64,000 bases of DNA from Propionispira raffinosivorans DSM 20765 (GCF_000381065.1 NZ_KB905840.1:186001-250000), one strand, 5' to 3'. Shown: positions 49,926 through 59,464, counted from the first letter of the stretch. The notes: a model not told the origin generated them from the sequence alone. A program made the numbers and translations.

Positions 49926-50708
49926 TTACGAATCGGTTGAAGAAGTACTCTCTGATTTTATTTTATCGTTTGATATTTCGAGGTGTGGTTGATGAAGTTT
50001 GACCGGATTACTCTTCCTGATTTTCATGTTTAATATTTCAATCATGATTGAGAAGCCCATTGCGAAATAGATATATCCTTTTGGAATATGCATATCAAGA
50101 CCGTCACCAATAAGTGCTATGCCTATTAAAAGTAAAAAACTTAAGGCCAGCATCTTGATAGTTGGGTGCTGTTCCACAAATATACTGATTTTTTCGGAAA
50201 ATACCATCATAAAAACAACAGCAATGATAACTGCCGCAATCATGATACCCAATTGTTGTGCCATACCTAATGCGGTAATGATTGAGTCAAGCGAAAAAAC
50301 AACATCCAAAAGCAATATCTGAAAAATCACAGATTTGAAGGTTGCTCCAACGCGATTAGGTGCAGCCATCTCCTCTCCTTCCAGCTTTTCGTGGATTTCC
50401 ATGGTGCTTTTCCATATCAGAAACAATCCACCGATAATAAGAATCAAATCACGTCCGGAAATTTCATTGCCAACGACAGTAAATAGTGGGATGGTAAGTC
50501 CCATCAACCAAGTAAATGAAAAAAGCAGTGCTATGCGTATAAACATTGCCAGTCCCAGCCCGACGCGTCGGGCTTTGGTTTGGAGATGATAGGGGAGCTT
50601 ACTTGCTTGAATTGAGATGAAAATTACATTATCAATTCCGAGTACAATTTCCAGTGTAGTTAGGGTCACCAATGCTATCCAGGCCTGTGGATCAGTCAAC
50701 CATTCCAT
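49926..50708 (-). CDS. TerC family membrane protein
   Basis: A 260-residue protein with seven predicted helices. The opening LEIVLGIDNVIFISI and LDVVFSLDSIITALG carry the two conserved acidic metal-binding repeats of the TerC family, which is linked to tellurite resistance and metal (often manganese) export. The C-terminal tail is hydrophilic and rich in serine. GGAGATGA precedes the ATG. A TACAAATGTA palindrome lies upstream at 50795-50804. Confidence 0.9.
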   Translation of the reverse strand: MEWLTDPQAWIALVTLTTLEIVLGIDNVIFISIQASKLPYHLQTKARRVGLGLAMFIRIALLFSFTWLMGLTIPLFTVVGNEISGRDLILIIGGLFLIWKSTMEIHEKLEGEEMAAPNRVGATFKSVIFQILLLDVVFSLDSIITALGMAQQLGIMIAAVIIAVVFMMVFSEKISIFVEQHPTIKMLALSFLLLIGIALIGDGLDMHIPKGYIYFAMGFSIMIEILNMKIRKSNPVKLHQPHLEISNDKIKSESTSSTDS

Positions 50709-50881
50709 TGCGTCATCTCCTCATAATAATGAATTATGTGAATCATCCAAACAAAGTTTTCCATTGCGGCAATTGTATATACTTTCTATATTACTACAAA
50801 TGTAGTTGATGCGAAATGATGTTTGTAATAAAGAAAAAAAATCAGTATGGCAGATGCCCACTGCAATGCTAGCGGAAACAA

Positions 50882-51721
50882 TTATAGCTCGTGGCATGTT
50901 CGTATGGGGACTGATTTTTTACAGGCACCGGGAGTCTGACCAGTTCTTTTTTTAAACAATCGACTGAAATAATATGGATCAGTGTAACCCACGCAGTGTG
51001 AAACTTCTGCTACCGAATATTGCTGTCGGTAAAGCAATTCCTCTGCTCGCTGAATTCTCAAGCTAATAATATATTGATTAGGGCTTATACCCTTAAATTT
51101 ACGAAATAAATAGGTGAACTGCTTACCTCCTAGACCATAATTTTCTGCGATGGCTGGTATGGTCAAGTTTTTTGTATAGTGCAAGTCTATGAATTTTATG
51201 GCTTCTTGGATTAAAAGCCGACTTTTTTCATTATCAGTATCTAATTTTTTCGGTAGAATTTCCGTCCAGATATTTGACAATAATGCCTGCGCCTTTTGGT
51301 TAGTAAACTGTGCAGGGATAGAGCATTGCATATAAAATTGCAATAAAAGATCATAAAGATGCGGCGTAAAAGAGATGTCACTTTCATAATGGGAATTGGC
51401 ATAATGCAGGACGGGGAGGTTGTCTTCACGGTCGTATTGTATGATTATATAGTCCCAATAATCCGGACCAATGACCTCTTTATCTAGGTGCATGTTTGGT
51501 GCAAAATGAAATATTTTCCCCGGCTCCATTTCATATAGAACTTTATCAAAATGCATGTTTGCTCGTCCACACAAAGGAATGAGCAAACCGTACGCTGGGG
51601 GCGTTTTTGCTCCCAAATATTTACTGCCAGGAGCGACTACATTTCGTTGAACGCGTAAGACTTGGAAAACAGCTTGTCTGTAATAGTTTATAACTTGTTT
51701 TATATCGAGTATTTTGCGCAT
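50882..51721 (-). CDS. AraC family transcriptional regulator
   Basis: A 279-residue regulator with an N-terminal cupin-like sensor domain and a C-terminal double helix-turn-helix (ISLRIQRAEELLYRQQYSVAEVSHCVGYTDPYYFSRLFKK). It is divergent from a TonB-dependent receptor and has its own Fur box. It may activate the receptor when the cognate siderophore has entered the cell, as in other AraC/siderophore-receptor pairs. Confidence 0.9.
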   Translation of the reverse strand: MRKILDIKQVINYYRQAVFQVLRVQRNVVAPGSKYLGAKTPPAYGLLIPLCGRANMHFDKVLYEMEPGKIFHFAPNMHLDKEVIGPDYWDYIIIQYDREDNLPVLHYANSHYESDISFTPHLYDLLLQFYMQCSIPAQFTNQKAQALLSNIWTEILPKKLDTDNEKSRLLIQEAIKFIDLHYTKNLTIPAIAENYGLGGKQFTYLFRKFKGISPNQYIISLRIQRAEELLYRQQYSVAEVSHCVGYTDPYYFSRLFKKRTGQTPGACKKSVPIRTCHEL

Positions 51722-51747
51722 CAGATCATAGACTCCTTTTTAAAAAC

Positions 51748-51760
51748 GATAATCATTATC
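51748..51760. promoter_or_regulatory. Fur box before the AraC-type gene
   Basis: GATAATCATTATC is the core of the Fur consensus and a near-perfect palindrome; it lies 27 bases before the AraC-type start codon. Confidence 0.8.
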
Positions 51761-51917
51761 AATTTATCAAAAAATAGAATTATTGTCAACTAAATGTCGA
51801 AAATAAAAAATTTTTTATAGCATTACTTTGCTGATTTGGAAAATATGCAGGTGTTTTGAGGAAAAAATCCATTTACATTACCAATGTATATTGTTAAAAT
51901 AGCGACATACTAACTGG

Positions 51918-51932
51918 TGATAATTATTATCA
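51918..51932. promoter_or_regulatory. Fur box before the TonB-dependent receptor
   Basis: TGATAATTATTATCA, a near-perfect palindrome that matches the Fur consensus, ends two bases before the GAGAGGAG ribosome site. Iron-loaded Fur would block transcription or early elongation. Confidence 0.8.
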
Positions 51933-51950
51933 TTGAGAGGAGAACTTATA

Positions 51951-54185
51951 TTGAATAGATTGTCAAAACATAAAAAAAAAGTTTTATATGCATTAGTGGG
52001 CAGCAGCTTAGTATTGCAAACACCTGCAGTTGTATATGCAGATGAAACGGAGACTGCGGCTGAAACTGTGCAGCAAAGCAGCGACAGCAAAGAAATTAGG
52101 CAGAAAAAAGCATCGGAAAATGAATTTTCCTTTGAGGGAATCACTGTTTTTGCAAAACGTGAAGAAAAGAAAAAAGATGCGGAAGATACATATGTGGGCG
52201 GGAAACTTTCGAAAAAAGCCAATGTCGGAATTTTAGGTAGTGCCGATATTTTTTCGATTCCATTTAATATTACGAGCTATACAGCCCAAGAAATTGAATC
52301 GAAACAAGCAAGAACGCTTTCGGATATTTTGCTTGACGATTCATCCGTACGATTTACGACATCGAGTGGACATATGAATGAAAACTATACCATTCGTGGA
52401 TTTGATGTTACAGCAGATGACCTGAGTTTGAATGGTCTATATGGTCTTGCTCCATCGGGCCATGTGCCAACGGAATTTATCGATCGAGTCGAAGTTTTAA
52501 AAGGGCCGAGTGCACTTTTAAATGGTACGCCGCCAGGGGGATCGGTGGGCGGTACAGTAAATATTGTTACGAAAAAAGCCGGGGCAGAGTCTGTTACGCG
52601 TCTTACGACGGATTATGCATCAGGTTCACAGATGGGGCTGCATTTGGATCTGGGGCGACGTTTTGGAAAAGTAAAAGAATGGGGGATTCGTCTAAACGCT
52701 GCAACGCGCGATGGGCAAACTGGTGTTGACGGGCAAAAGAAAGAGCGGGCGTTTGGCTCAGTTAATGTCGATTATCAAGGGCAAAATTGGCGAATGTATC
52801 TCGATGCATTTGATAATGAAGAAAAATTCAAAAATGGTTCTTCGATGATGGTGAATTTCAAAAATTCTGTTACAGCAATTCCCGATGCACCGGAGGGGTC
52901 GGTTAATGCTTTCAAAGGTGCCAACGCAAGTCTCGAAAATAAAGGTGCAATGCTGCGCGGTGAATATGATCTTAGTAAGAATTTGACAGCATATGCTGGT
53001 ATTGGCTACCTTAAAAATACATATGAAGGTTTTATAAACTCAACACATGCTAGAAGCGTTGATTCAGATGGTAATTATACTGGCTATACTACATATATCA
53101 ACGGATATTCGAATAATGTATCAGCTGAAGCTGGTCTGCGCCAGAGCTTTAAAACCGGAATGGTAAATCATAAAATGGTTCTGAGTGCTACCCGCCTAGA
53201 GATAGAGAGCGGGTCGGCTTACACCGAAAGTGCACGCTATGCGTCCAATATCTATCATCCGGTTATCCCACTGCTTGCTGCAGTTGCATCAAATGCACCC
53301 AAAACGGCAGAAAGTACCCTGAACAGTATTGCTTTTGCGGATACTTTGTCTTTTGGCGGAGATAAATACAATCTGACATTAGGTGTACGCAACCAGATGA
53401 TTGAAAGTAAAAATTACAATCGTTCCACAGGAGCAATGACAGCTTCTTACAATAAAAATGCCCTAACTCCGGCGATTGCATTTGTTTTTAAACCATGGGA
53501 TAAACCAGTTTCTTTTTATGCAAATTATATCGAAGGTTTAAGCAAAGGCAGTACGGTTACCGATACGACGGCAGCGAATTATGGTGATGTATTTGCACCA
53601 TTTAAAACAAAACAAGCAGAAGTTGGCGTGAAGTGGGAAAATGGAACATTTGCTAATACTTTGAGCTTTTTCCAAATTAATAAACCAAGTCTTTTGAAAG
53701 ACAGTTTAAGCAATACCTATAATGAATCTGGAAAACAGCAAAATCGTGGGATTGAATGGAGTGCTTTTGGCAAACTAAATAACGAAGTGTCCATTTTAGG
53801 TGGTATCACCTATATGCGTGGAGTGCAAACTCATACGCAAAGTGGAACCAATGATGGAAAAACAGCGTATGGAGTTCCGGCTTGGCAAGCAAATGTTAGT
53901 TTCGAATATGCCGTACCACATGTGCAAGGTTTGAGTTTTGATACACGCCTGGTTTATACAGGATCGCAGTATACAAACAATAATAATACAGCGAAAATTC
54001 CTTCCTGGATGCGATTCGATGCCGGGATGCAGTATAAAACATCACTGCAGGGAAATCCGACTACGCTGCGCTTTAGCGTGGAAAATCTAACAAATAAAAA
54101 TTATTGGTCAGGCTTGTTTAGAGAAGATTATTTGACGATAGGCAATGGACGTACATATAAGTTATCGATGTCAATTGATTTGTAA
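51951..54185 (+). CDS. TonB-dependent siderophore receptor
   Basis: A 744-residue outer-membrane receptor that imports ferric siderophores with energy from TonB. A signal peptide occupies residues 1-30 (cleavage after VVYA), a TonB-box-like ITVFA lies near 64-68, then a plug domain with QARTLSDILLDDSSVRF, YTIRGFDV and RVEVLKGPSALLNG, and a beta-barrel that ends in TYKLSMSIDL with the typical aromatic/hydrophobic pattern. The start is TTG at 51951 after GAGAGGAG. It proves an outer membrane in this otherwise Firmicute-like organism. Confidence 0.95.
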   Translation: MNRLSKHKKKVLYALVGSSLVLQTPAVVYADETETAAETVQQSSDSKEIRQKKASENEFSFEGITVFAKREEKKKDAEDTYVGGKLSKKANVGILGSADIFSIPFNITSYTAQEIESKQARTLSDILLDDSSVRFTTSSGHMNENYTIRGFDVTADDLSLNGLYGLAPSGHVPTEFIDRVEVLKGPSALLNGTPPGGSVGGTVNIVTKKAGAESVTRLTTDYASGSQMGLHLDLGRRFGKVKEWGIRLNAATRDGQTGVDGQKKERAFGSVNVDYQGQNWRMYLDAFDNEEKFKNGSSMMVNFKNSVTAIPDAPEGSVNAFKGANASLENKGAMLRGEYDLSKNLTAYAGIGYLKNTYEGFINSTHARSVDSDGNYTGYTTYINGYSNNVSAEAGLRQSFKTGMVNHKMVLSATRLEIESGSAYTESARYASNIYHPVIPLLAAVASNAPKTAESTLNSIAFADTLSFGGDKYNLTLGVRNQMIESKNYNRSTGAMTASYNKNALTPAIAFVFKPWDKPVSFYANYIEGLSKGSTVTDTTAANYGDVFAPFKTKQAEVGVKWENGTFANTLSFFQINKPSLLKDSLSNTYNESGKQQNRGIEWSAFGKLNNEVSILGGITYMRGVQTHTQSGTNDGKTAYGVPAWQANVSFEYAVPHVQGLSFDTRLVYTGSQYTNNNNTAKIPSWMRFDAGMQYKTSLQGNPTTLRFSVENLTNKNYWSGLFREDYLTIGNGRTYKLSMSIDL

Positions 54186-54194
54186 GGTGGCTTT

Positions 54195-54524
54195 ATGCAG
54201 ATAAAAAGAATAAAGACAGAATGGGTCTGTGTGGAAGAGCTTCTCTTTCACACAAGCCCTGTACTTGTGATGTTTATGCGGTTTTTAGCTGCAATAGCAG
54301 GTGGTATAAGTTTGACGTATTTTATGGAAAAGATCTTGTCACTTGCCAATCTATTCGGAGCCTTGGAGACGATTTTTCTTTGCGAGTGGCTTGCCCCCAT
54401 TTTTTATGTACTCGGGTCATGGTATGCATTTTCGATTGTAAACGTGGCGTTGGTATGGAGGAATTTTTTATTCGTTACGCTCGTCGGCAGATTGATTGTC
54501 GGTGGATTTTATTTGTTTCAGTGA
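54195..54524 (+). CDS. Small membrane protein of the iron-uptake locus
   Basis: A 109-residue protein with about three hydrophobic segments (near 24-42, 55-75 and 80-105), starting nine bases after the receptor stop with an AAGGTGG site. I do not recognise the family. Its position between a TonB-dependent receptor and a PepSY protein suggests an accessory role in siderophore handling. Confidence 0.75.
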   Translation: MQIKRIKTEWVCVEELLFHTSPVLVMFMRFLAAIAGGISLTYFMEKILSLANLFGALETIFLCEWLAPIFYVLGSWYAFSIVNVALVWRNFLFVTLVGRLIVGGFYLFQ

Positions 54525-54541
54525 AGGAGGTTATCGAGACG

Positions 54542-56032
54542 ATGCGTGATTTTCACACGTGGGGTGGTCTTTTTTTTGGTTGGCTGTTGTTTATCGTATT
54601 TTTTACGGGAACATTGTCTGTTTTTGCACCTGAAATTACCTATTGGATGACGCCCGAAGCACGCGTGGCGGCAGTTAATCATGGACAGGCTCTGCAAGCA
54701 GCTGAAAAAGCCTTACAGGAAAATGCCCCTGATGCAGATATGTGGTTTGTGATTTTGCCGCAAGGACGGACAAAATCACTGAAAATTTCCTGGCAAAAGA
54801 ATGGACAGAAATTTGAGCGGTACGTACATCCCAAAACAGGTGAAACGTTAAACGTTCGCCAAACGAAAGGGGGCGAATTCTTCGCAGAATTTCATTACCA
54901 GTTGCACCATGAGCCACTTGGAATCTGGATTGTTAGCATCGCTGGTGGGATGATGGTCATGGCGATTTTTTCAGGTATTGCAATTCGAAAAAAGGTGATC
55001 TTTGATTTTTTTTCTTTTCGTTGGCGAAAGACTTTTTTTAGTATTCATACAATGAGTGGAGTACTGACGTTGCCATTTGTCGTGATCATTACCTATACGG
55101 GGCTTGTTATGACCTTTACAGAAGTGATGCCTGTTGCGCTGCATACGTTTTATAAAAATGAAGGTGGTTTTTGGACGGAATTTCTACAAAGTGTGGAGCG
55201 ACCGAAAAGTCATGTATGGGCGAAATTATATCCACTAGCAGAACTTTTACCAGTGGCGGAACAAGAACTAGGTGAAGGGCAGTTGGCATTTGTTCAGATC
55301 AAGCAGCCAAATACAGAAAATGCAGTTATTCATTTTATGCGGCGTGTAGATGATCGGATGCTGGCCATTACAGACCGTGCTAGTTTTGATGGTGTAACGG
55401 GGCAATGGCTTATTACAAAAAATACATGGGATACGCAGGCTACAATTGTTCGGTCGATGGTTGGACTTCATATCGCAAAGTTTGGCGGCTATCCAATGGC
55501 TTGGGGATATTTTTTATTTGGACTGATTAGCAGCGGTATGATTGCTACTGGCTTGGTTTTTTTCACAATAAAGCGCCGATTACTATATGAAAGAGCAAGC
55601 GCTGGAACACAAAATTTTTTCAAAAAAGTTGAGTCTTTTAATATTGCGGTAGTTTGTGGTTGTATCGTAGCTGTCAGTGCCTATTTTTGGGCAAATCGAC
55701 TATTGCCACTATCACTGAATGGACGCGAAGATATGGAAGTGGGGATTTTTTTTCTTGCTTGGGGAATCATGGTGTTTCATGCTTTTTGGCGATCGGTTAA
55801 AGTGGCGTGGGTCGAGCAATTAAAAATTAGTGCCACTTTATTTTTTGTATTGCCATTTTTTAGTGTCTGGAAAACTTCGGAAAAATTTTGGTACCTACTT
55901 TCTACAGGAGAATGGATGAGCATCGCGGTAGAACTGGTTTTTTTCTTGGCGGCGATTGTTTTATGGGCAGCAGCACATAAATTAAATAAACAATGGAAAT
56001 TGAATCATAAAAATACGTTTCTTTCCGAATAA
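54542..56032 (+). CDS. PepSY-associated membrane protein (PiuB-like)
   Basis: A 496-residue inner-membrane protein. The opening DFHTWGGLFFGWLLFIVFFTGTL is the classic PepSY-TM first helix; a periplasmic PepSY-like domain follows, then three further central and several C-terminal helices. Such proteins accompany siderophore receptors and are thought to reduce or release iron from siderophores. GTGAAGGAGG provides the ribosome site for the ATG at 54542; a longer frame from 54221 overlaps the small membrane gene and is not used. Confidence 0.88.
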   Translation: MRDFHTWGGLFFGWLLFIVFFTGTLSVFAPEITYWMTPEARVAAVNHGQALQAAEKALQENAPDADMWFVILPQGRTKSLKISWQKNGQKFERYVHPKTGETLNVRQTKGGEFFAEFHYQLHHEPLGIWIVSIAGGMMVMAIFSGIAIRKKVIFDFFSFRWRKTFFSIHTMSGVLTLPFVVIITYTGLVMTFTEVMPVALHTFYKNEGGFWTEFLQSVERPKSHVWAKLYPLAELLPVAEQELGEGQLAFVQIKQPNTENAVIHFMRRVDDRMLAITDRASFDGVTGQWLITKNTWDTQATIVRSMVGLHIAKFGGYPMAWGYFLFGLISSGMIATGLVFFTIKRRLLYERASAGTQNFFKKVESFNIAVVCGCIVAVSAYFWANRLLPLSLNGREDMEVGIFFLAWGIMVFHAFWRSVKVAWVEQLKISATLFFVLPFFSVWKTSEKFWYLLSTGEWMSIAVELVFFLAAIVLWAAAHKLNKQWKLNHKNTFLSE

Positions 56033-56033
56033 C

Positions 56034-56074
56034 AAAGGACGCATGCCTGGATTTTTTCCAGATATGCGTCCTTT
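56034..56074. terminator. Bidirectional terminator after the PepSY gene
   Basis: AAAGGACGCAT / ATGCGTCCTTT outer stem with inner CTGG / CCAG, between convergent genes. Confidence 0.82.
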
Positions 56075-56096
56075 GCTTCGTGGGGTTTTGATCAAA

Positions 56097-56711
56097 TCAA
56101 CAAATTGTACTTTTGTTTTTTCCCGACTTTTTGGAGTTGTACATCGCATTATCACTACGCGTTAGAATGGAATCTACGGTGTCACCTTTTTTTATTTTTG
56201 TTATTCCCCAGCTTAATGTAATGTCTTGAAAGTGATTATTTATTTGGATGTTTGTTAAACTTAGACGGATTTTATTTTCAATTATTTTTGCCTGTTCCGT
56301 GTTAAGATCTTCTAATATAATTAAAAACTCTTCTCCACCTAAACGTCCCGCAAAACTGTTTTTTGGTATGGCTTCTTTGATTGTTTTGGAAACGGTAATT
56401 AAAACCTGATCACCGCTCGTGTGCCCATAGGTGTCATTCACTTTTTTGAAATAGTCAATATCGCCAAACATAATACAGGTGTCATAAATGGTTGGGGCAA
56501 TCGTCGTGATGAAATAATTTAATTTATCTTGAATAAATTTGCGAGAAAATAAACCTGTTAAATAATCCGTATTTAACATTTGTGAAAATTTTTTATTCAC
56601 ACAGTTTAATTCATAATTTTTTTGTTCTAATTCTCGATTGCAATTCGCTAATTCATTATTTAATTTTGAAATGATGGCGTAGATGTGTTCGGCTTTCTTA
56701 GAATAATGCAC
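56097..56711 (-). CDS. GGDEF diguanylate cyclase
   Basis: A 204-residue protein that makes cyclic di-GMP. A coiled-coil of about 45 residues (NELANCNRELEQKNYELNCV) leads into a GGDEF domain with DYLTGLFSRKF, GDIDYFKKVNDTYGH and the active-site GGEEF (125-129). The RxxD inhibitory site that should lie at 116-119 is PKNS, so product inhibition is probably absent. It has no sensor domain of its own. It is encoded 30 bases downstream of a B12-binding protein, which probably supplies the signal. GGAGGC lies before the ATG. Confidence 0.93.
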   Translation of the reverse strand: MHYSKKAEHIYAIISKLNNELANCNRELEQKNYELNCVNKKFSQMLNTDYLTGLFSRKFIQDKLNYFITTIAPTIYDTCIMFGDIDYFKKVNDTYGHTSGDQVLITVSKTIKEAIPKNSFAGRLGGEEFLIILEDLNTEQAKIIENKIRLSLTNIQINNHFQDITLSWGITKIKKGDTVDSILTRSDNAMYNSKKSGKNKSTIC

Positions 56712-56741
56712 AGAGCAGCCTCCTTAGATAATCTTATCTGG

Positions 56742-57845
56742 TTATAATACCACTGCTTTTTCATTCGTAGCAGTGTTCTTTTTTAGGTTACACCAGTGAT
56801 TATTGGCTAGATTTAAAAATTCTTCGGCATTTCTTGCAAGATTGTCAGCTTTTAATTTGATCCAAATATCAGGAGCGTAATTAAATATATTTCCGCCAAC
56901 AATGACTAATGTACTGGGTGGCGTGCGTTTCTTTATAGCCTGAATGATCTCAGATGCATTCGCTAGATTATAGGGCATTGAAATACTGAGTCCGATTATA
57001 TCAGGTTTTAAACGATCTATTTCTTTTAATAATAAATTTGTTTCCGTATTACTGCCTAAATAATGCACGTCCCAACTATCCGCTTCTAATAAATCGGCGG
57101 ACATTCTCGCACCGATTTCATGATATTCATTAAAAACTGTAGCTAAAATAGCGGTTCCTTTTTTGTGATCACCCAATACATATTGGCTGTATAATGCTGT
57201 CATGATATTTATAACGATTGCAGACGCCAAATGCTCTTGGGCAACACTGATTTTTTGCGTTTCCCACAAATACCCAATATCGTATAAGCAAGCCTGAATT
57301 ACGGTGAGATAAAAATCTTTTAACGTCTCTTTATCATGTACATATTTTTCGGTTAAATCTAAGGCAGTTGTTTTTTCTCCTGCTAAAATTATTTGTAAAA
57401 ACTGCTCTTTTACCAGATTATTACTGGATAATAATTGATTTTTCAATAAATTTACATTAGATTCAGCAATTTTTATAAAATTTTTATGGTTTTTTATGAG
57501 TGAATCATATACATTTATCAATTCGGTATTATCATTTTTGGAAATGTTTTTCTGAATCGCATATTTCCAAGCTTTAAATTCACATAGGATCGTATTGTAG
57601 TTTTTTCCCGTTCTATACCACCAAATAACTAAGTAGGTCAGAAGGTTATAATCTGCATATTGAAAAATATTTGACATATAGTTAAAATGTATTTCTTGGT
57701 ATAGATAATTCGTAGTTTGTTTACGGTTTAAATATTGTATAGCATCAGTAAGTAGAAATTGTTTTTTTTCTTTAAACAACCATAAGCAATCTAAAGAAAT
57801 TGGTTTTAAATGAAATAAAAATTTTTTATATTGGCTTGAAAACAT
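56742..57845 (-). CDS. CarH-like cobalamin-binding sensor protein
   Basis: A 367-residue protein with an N-terminal helical region of unknown function (1-130) and a C-terminal cap plus B12-binding domain. The cap shows Trp194 and Glu204-His205 (W-x9-EH), the pattern that senses adenosylcobalamin in CarH-type light receptors; the lower ligand is His242 in EYHEIGARM, followed by VHYLGSNT and LSISMP. No MerR DNA-binding domain is present. Of two possible starts the ATG at 57845 is nine bases from GGGGAG, while that at 57854 touches it. It is co-transcribed with the diguanylate cyclase gene. Confidence 0.85.
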   Translation of the reverse strand: MFSSQYKKFLFHLKPISLDCLWLFKEKKQFLLTDAIQYLNRKQTTNYLYQEIHFNYMSNIFQYADYNLLTYLVIWWYRTGKNYNTILCEFKAWKYAIQKNISKNDNTELINVYDSLIKNHKNFIKIAESNVNLLKNQLLSSNNLVKEQFLQIILAGEKTTALDLTEKYVHDKETLKDFYLTVIQACLYDIGYLWETQKISVAQEHLASAIVINIMTALYSQYVLGDHKKGTAILATVFNEYHEIGARMSADLLEADSWDVHYLGSNTETNLLLKEIDRLKPDIIGLSISMPYNLANASEIIQAIKKRTPPSTLVIVGGNIFNYAPDIWIKLKADNLARNAEEFLNLANNHWCNLKKNTATNEKAVVL

Positions 57846-58021
57846 ATAAAACATCTCCCCATATTTGATGCTTTATTAAACTTACTTTGATTATTAGACA
57901 AATATATCGATTTTCCTTTAAAAATAAATGATCGAGTATTATTTTGTCGAATACAGGAGCATTTTGATCAAATTGAAAGAAAAGGGGGTATGTGTTATAT
58001 TTGATAGATGGAGGAATGAAA

Positions 58022-58546
58022 ATGGTATTACTGGTGATTGATGTACAAAAGTTGATCGTAACGGAGAACCTGTACAAATTTGATTTGTTTGTTTCCAATA
58101 TCAAAAAATTAATATGTGCAGCCAGAAAAAATAAGATTGAGATAATCTATGTACGCCATGATGATGGTGCAGGCTGTGAGTTGACAAAAGGAACCGATGG
58201 ATTTGAAATCTACGACGAATTTAAACCATTTTCCCAAGAAAAAATATTTGATAAGTCAGTTAACAGTGCTTTTAGAGATACAGGTTTATTGGATTATTTG
58301 AAAAATAAAAATGAAAAAGAAGTAATCGTCGTAGGTCTTCAAACAGATTATTGTATTGATGCAACGGTGAAATGCGGATTTGAACATGGATTTAAAATGA
58401 CCGTACCAACGTATGCAAATTCAACGGTTGATAATGATTTTATGACTTCGGAACAAAGCTATAAGTACTACAATGAATATATGTGGAACAACAGATATTC
58501 TTCTTGTATTTCAATGGATGAAACCATTAACAAAATGGAAAAATAA
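58022..58546 (+). CDS. Isochorismatase-like cysteine hydrolase
   Basis: A 174-residue hydrolase. The catalytic trio is Asp7 (VIDVQ), Lys78 (FDKSVNSAF) and Cys111 (QTDYCIDATV), as in nicotinamidases and related amidases. The substrate is unknown. Start codons at 57992 and 58016 are less well spaced from GGAGG than the ATG at 58022. Confidence 0.9.
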   Translation: MVLLVIDVQKLIVTENLYKFDLFVSNIKKLICAARKNKIEIIYVRHDDGAGCELTKGTDGFEIYDEFKPFSQEKIFDKSVNSAFRDTGLLDYLKNKNEKEVIVVGLQTDYCIDATVKCGFEHGFKMTVPTYANSTVDNDFMTSEQSYKYYNEYMWNNRYSSCISMDETINKMEK

Positions 58547-58834
58547 ATTGATTTTTCGTGAACAAACAAACTCTCTAATGGTTTGAATGTAGTATAATTC
58601 TTACCAATTTGGAAGATTTTTATTTTTTATGACAAGTATTTTGCTTAACTCGTAGCTGGGCTATAGGCTGATGGGGTCATTAGGGATGAAAAGTTTATGC
58701 TTAGAAAACGATAAGATGTTTTATCATTTGCTTAGGCTATATCTTTGCAGAATCGAATTTGTTGCAATAAAAGAGCAACTGGAGCGTCAGTATAATTAGA
58801 AGCTAATCTTATATAAATAGGAAGGTGAATCATT
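58547..58834. other. Intergenic region without recognised gene
   Basis: Two TATAAT boxes (58593-58598 and 58791-58796) lack good -35 partners. A GATAAGATGTTTTATC dyad near 58709-58724 is a possible operator. No reading frame or RNA gene is convincing. Confidence 0.4.
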
Positions 58835-59320
58835 ATGGAAATTTATGATTTTGAAGTTCCTACTGCGACGGGCAAGATAAAATCGTTAGCTGAATATCAA
58901 GGAAAAGTTTTACTGATCGTTAATACGGCGAGCAACTGTGGTTTTACTCCACAATATAAAGAATTAGAAGAACTGTATCAGAAATATAAACAGAGAAATT
59001 TTATGGTTTTAGGGTTTCCTTGCAATCAATTTCGCAAACAAGAACCAGGGACGAATGAAGAAATTCAAAAATTTTGTCAAGTCAATTATGGTGTTACTTT
59101 CCCTGTATTTGGAAAAATTGATGTGAAGGGTGAAAATGCCCATGCGTTATTTACGTATTTAACCAAGCAGGCTCCCGGCTGGATTGGGGACGCGGTCAAA
59201 TGGAATTTTACAAAATTTCTGGTAGATTCTCAGGGAAAAGTAAGAAACAGGTATGCTCCGATAACGAGTCCGCATAAATTTGCAGCCGATATAGAAAAAA
59301 TATTGGATCAATCGATATAA
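58835..59320 (+). CDS. Glutathione peroxidase family thiol peroxidase
   Basis: A 161-residue peroxidase. The peroxidatic residue is Cys35 (NTASNCGFTPQ), with GFPCNQF (60-66) and Trp123-Asn124 (KWNFTKF) completing the active site; Cys81 is a candidate resolving cysteine, which would make it thioredoxin-dependent rather than glutathione-dependent. It has cysteine and not selenocysteine. GGAAGGTG precedes the ATG. It protects against peroxides in the cytosol. Confidence 0.95.
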   Translation: MEIYDFEVPTATGKIKSLAEYQGKVLLIVNTASNCGFTPQYKELEELYQKYKQRNFMVLGFPCNQFRKQEPGTNEEIQKFCQVNYGVTFPVFGKIDVKGENAHALFTYLTKQAPGWIGDAVKWNFTKFLVDSQGKVRNRYAPITSPHKFAADIEKILDQSI

Positions 59321-59330
59321 TAATCGTTAA

Positions 59331-59374
59331 AAATGCCATCCAAATTGACAAGCAGTCATTTTGTGATGGCATTT
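59331..59374 (+). terminator. Terminator after the peroxidase gene
   Basis: AAATGCCATC / GATGGCATTT stem with a 24-base loop and a short AT-rich tail. Confidence 0.65.
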
Positions 59375-59464
59375 ATTATGTTACCACGATAGATGAATAT
59401 TTTAATATATAAAACGGTTAAGAGTTTTTATATATTAAGTTGGATTTTCTAAAATACGTTATTG

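Noticed and set aside
50793-50806. ACTACAAATGTAGT as a CopY/BlaI-type operator before terC
   Set aside because: It fits TACANNTGTA, but no such regulator is in the window and a 10-base match in AT-rich DNA is expected by chance often enough.
54221-54541. Long upstream extension of the PepSY protein frame
   Set aside because: It overlaps the well-supported small membrane gene at 54195-54524, and GGAGG before 54542 with the classic PepSY first helix fixes the start there.
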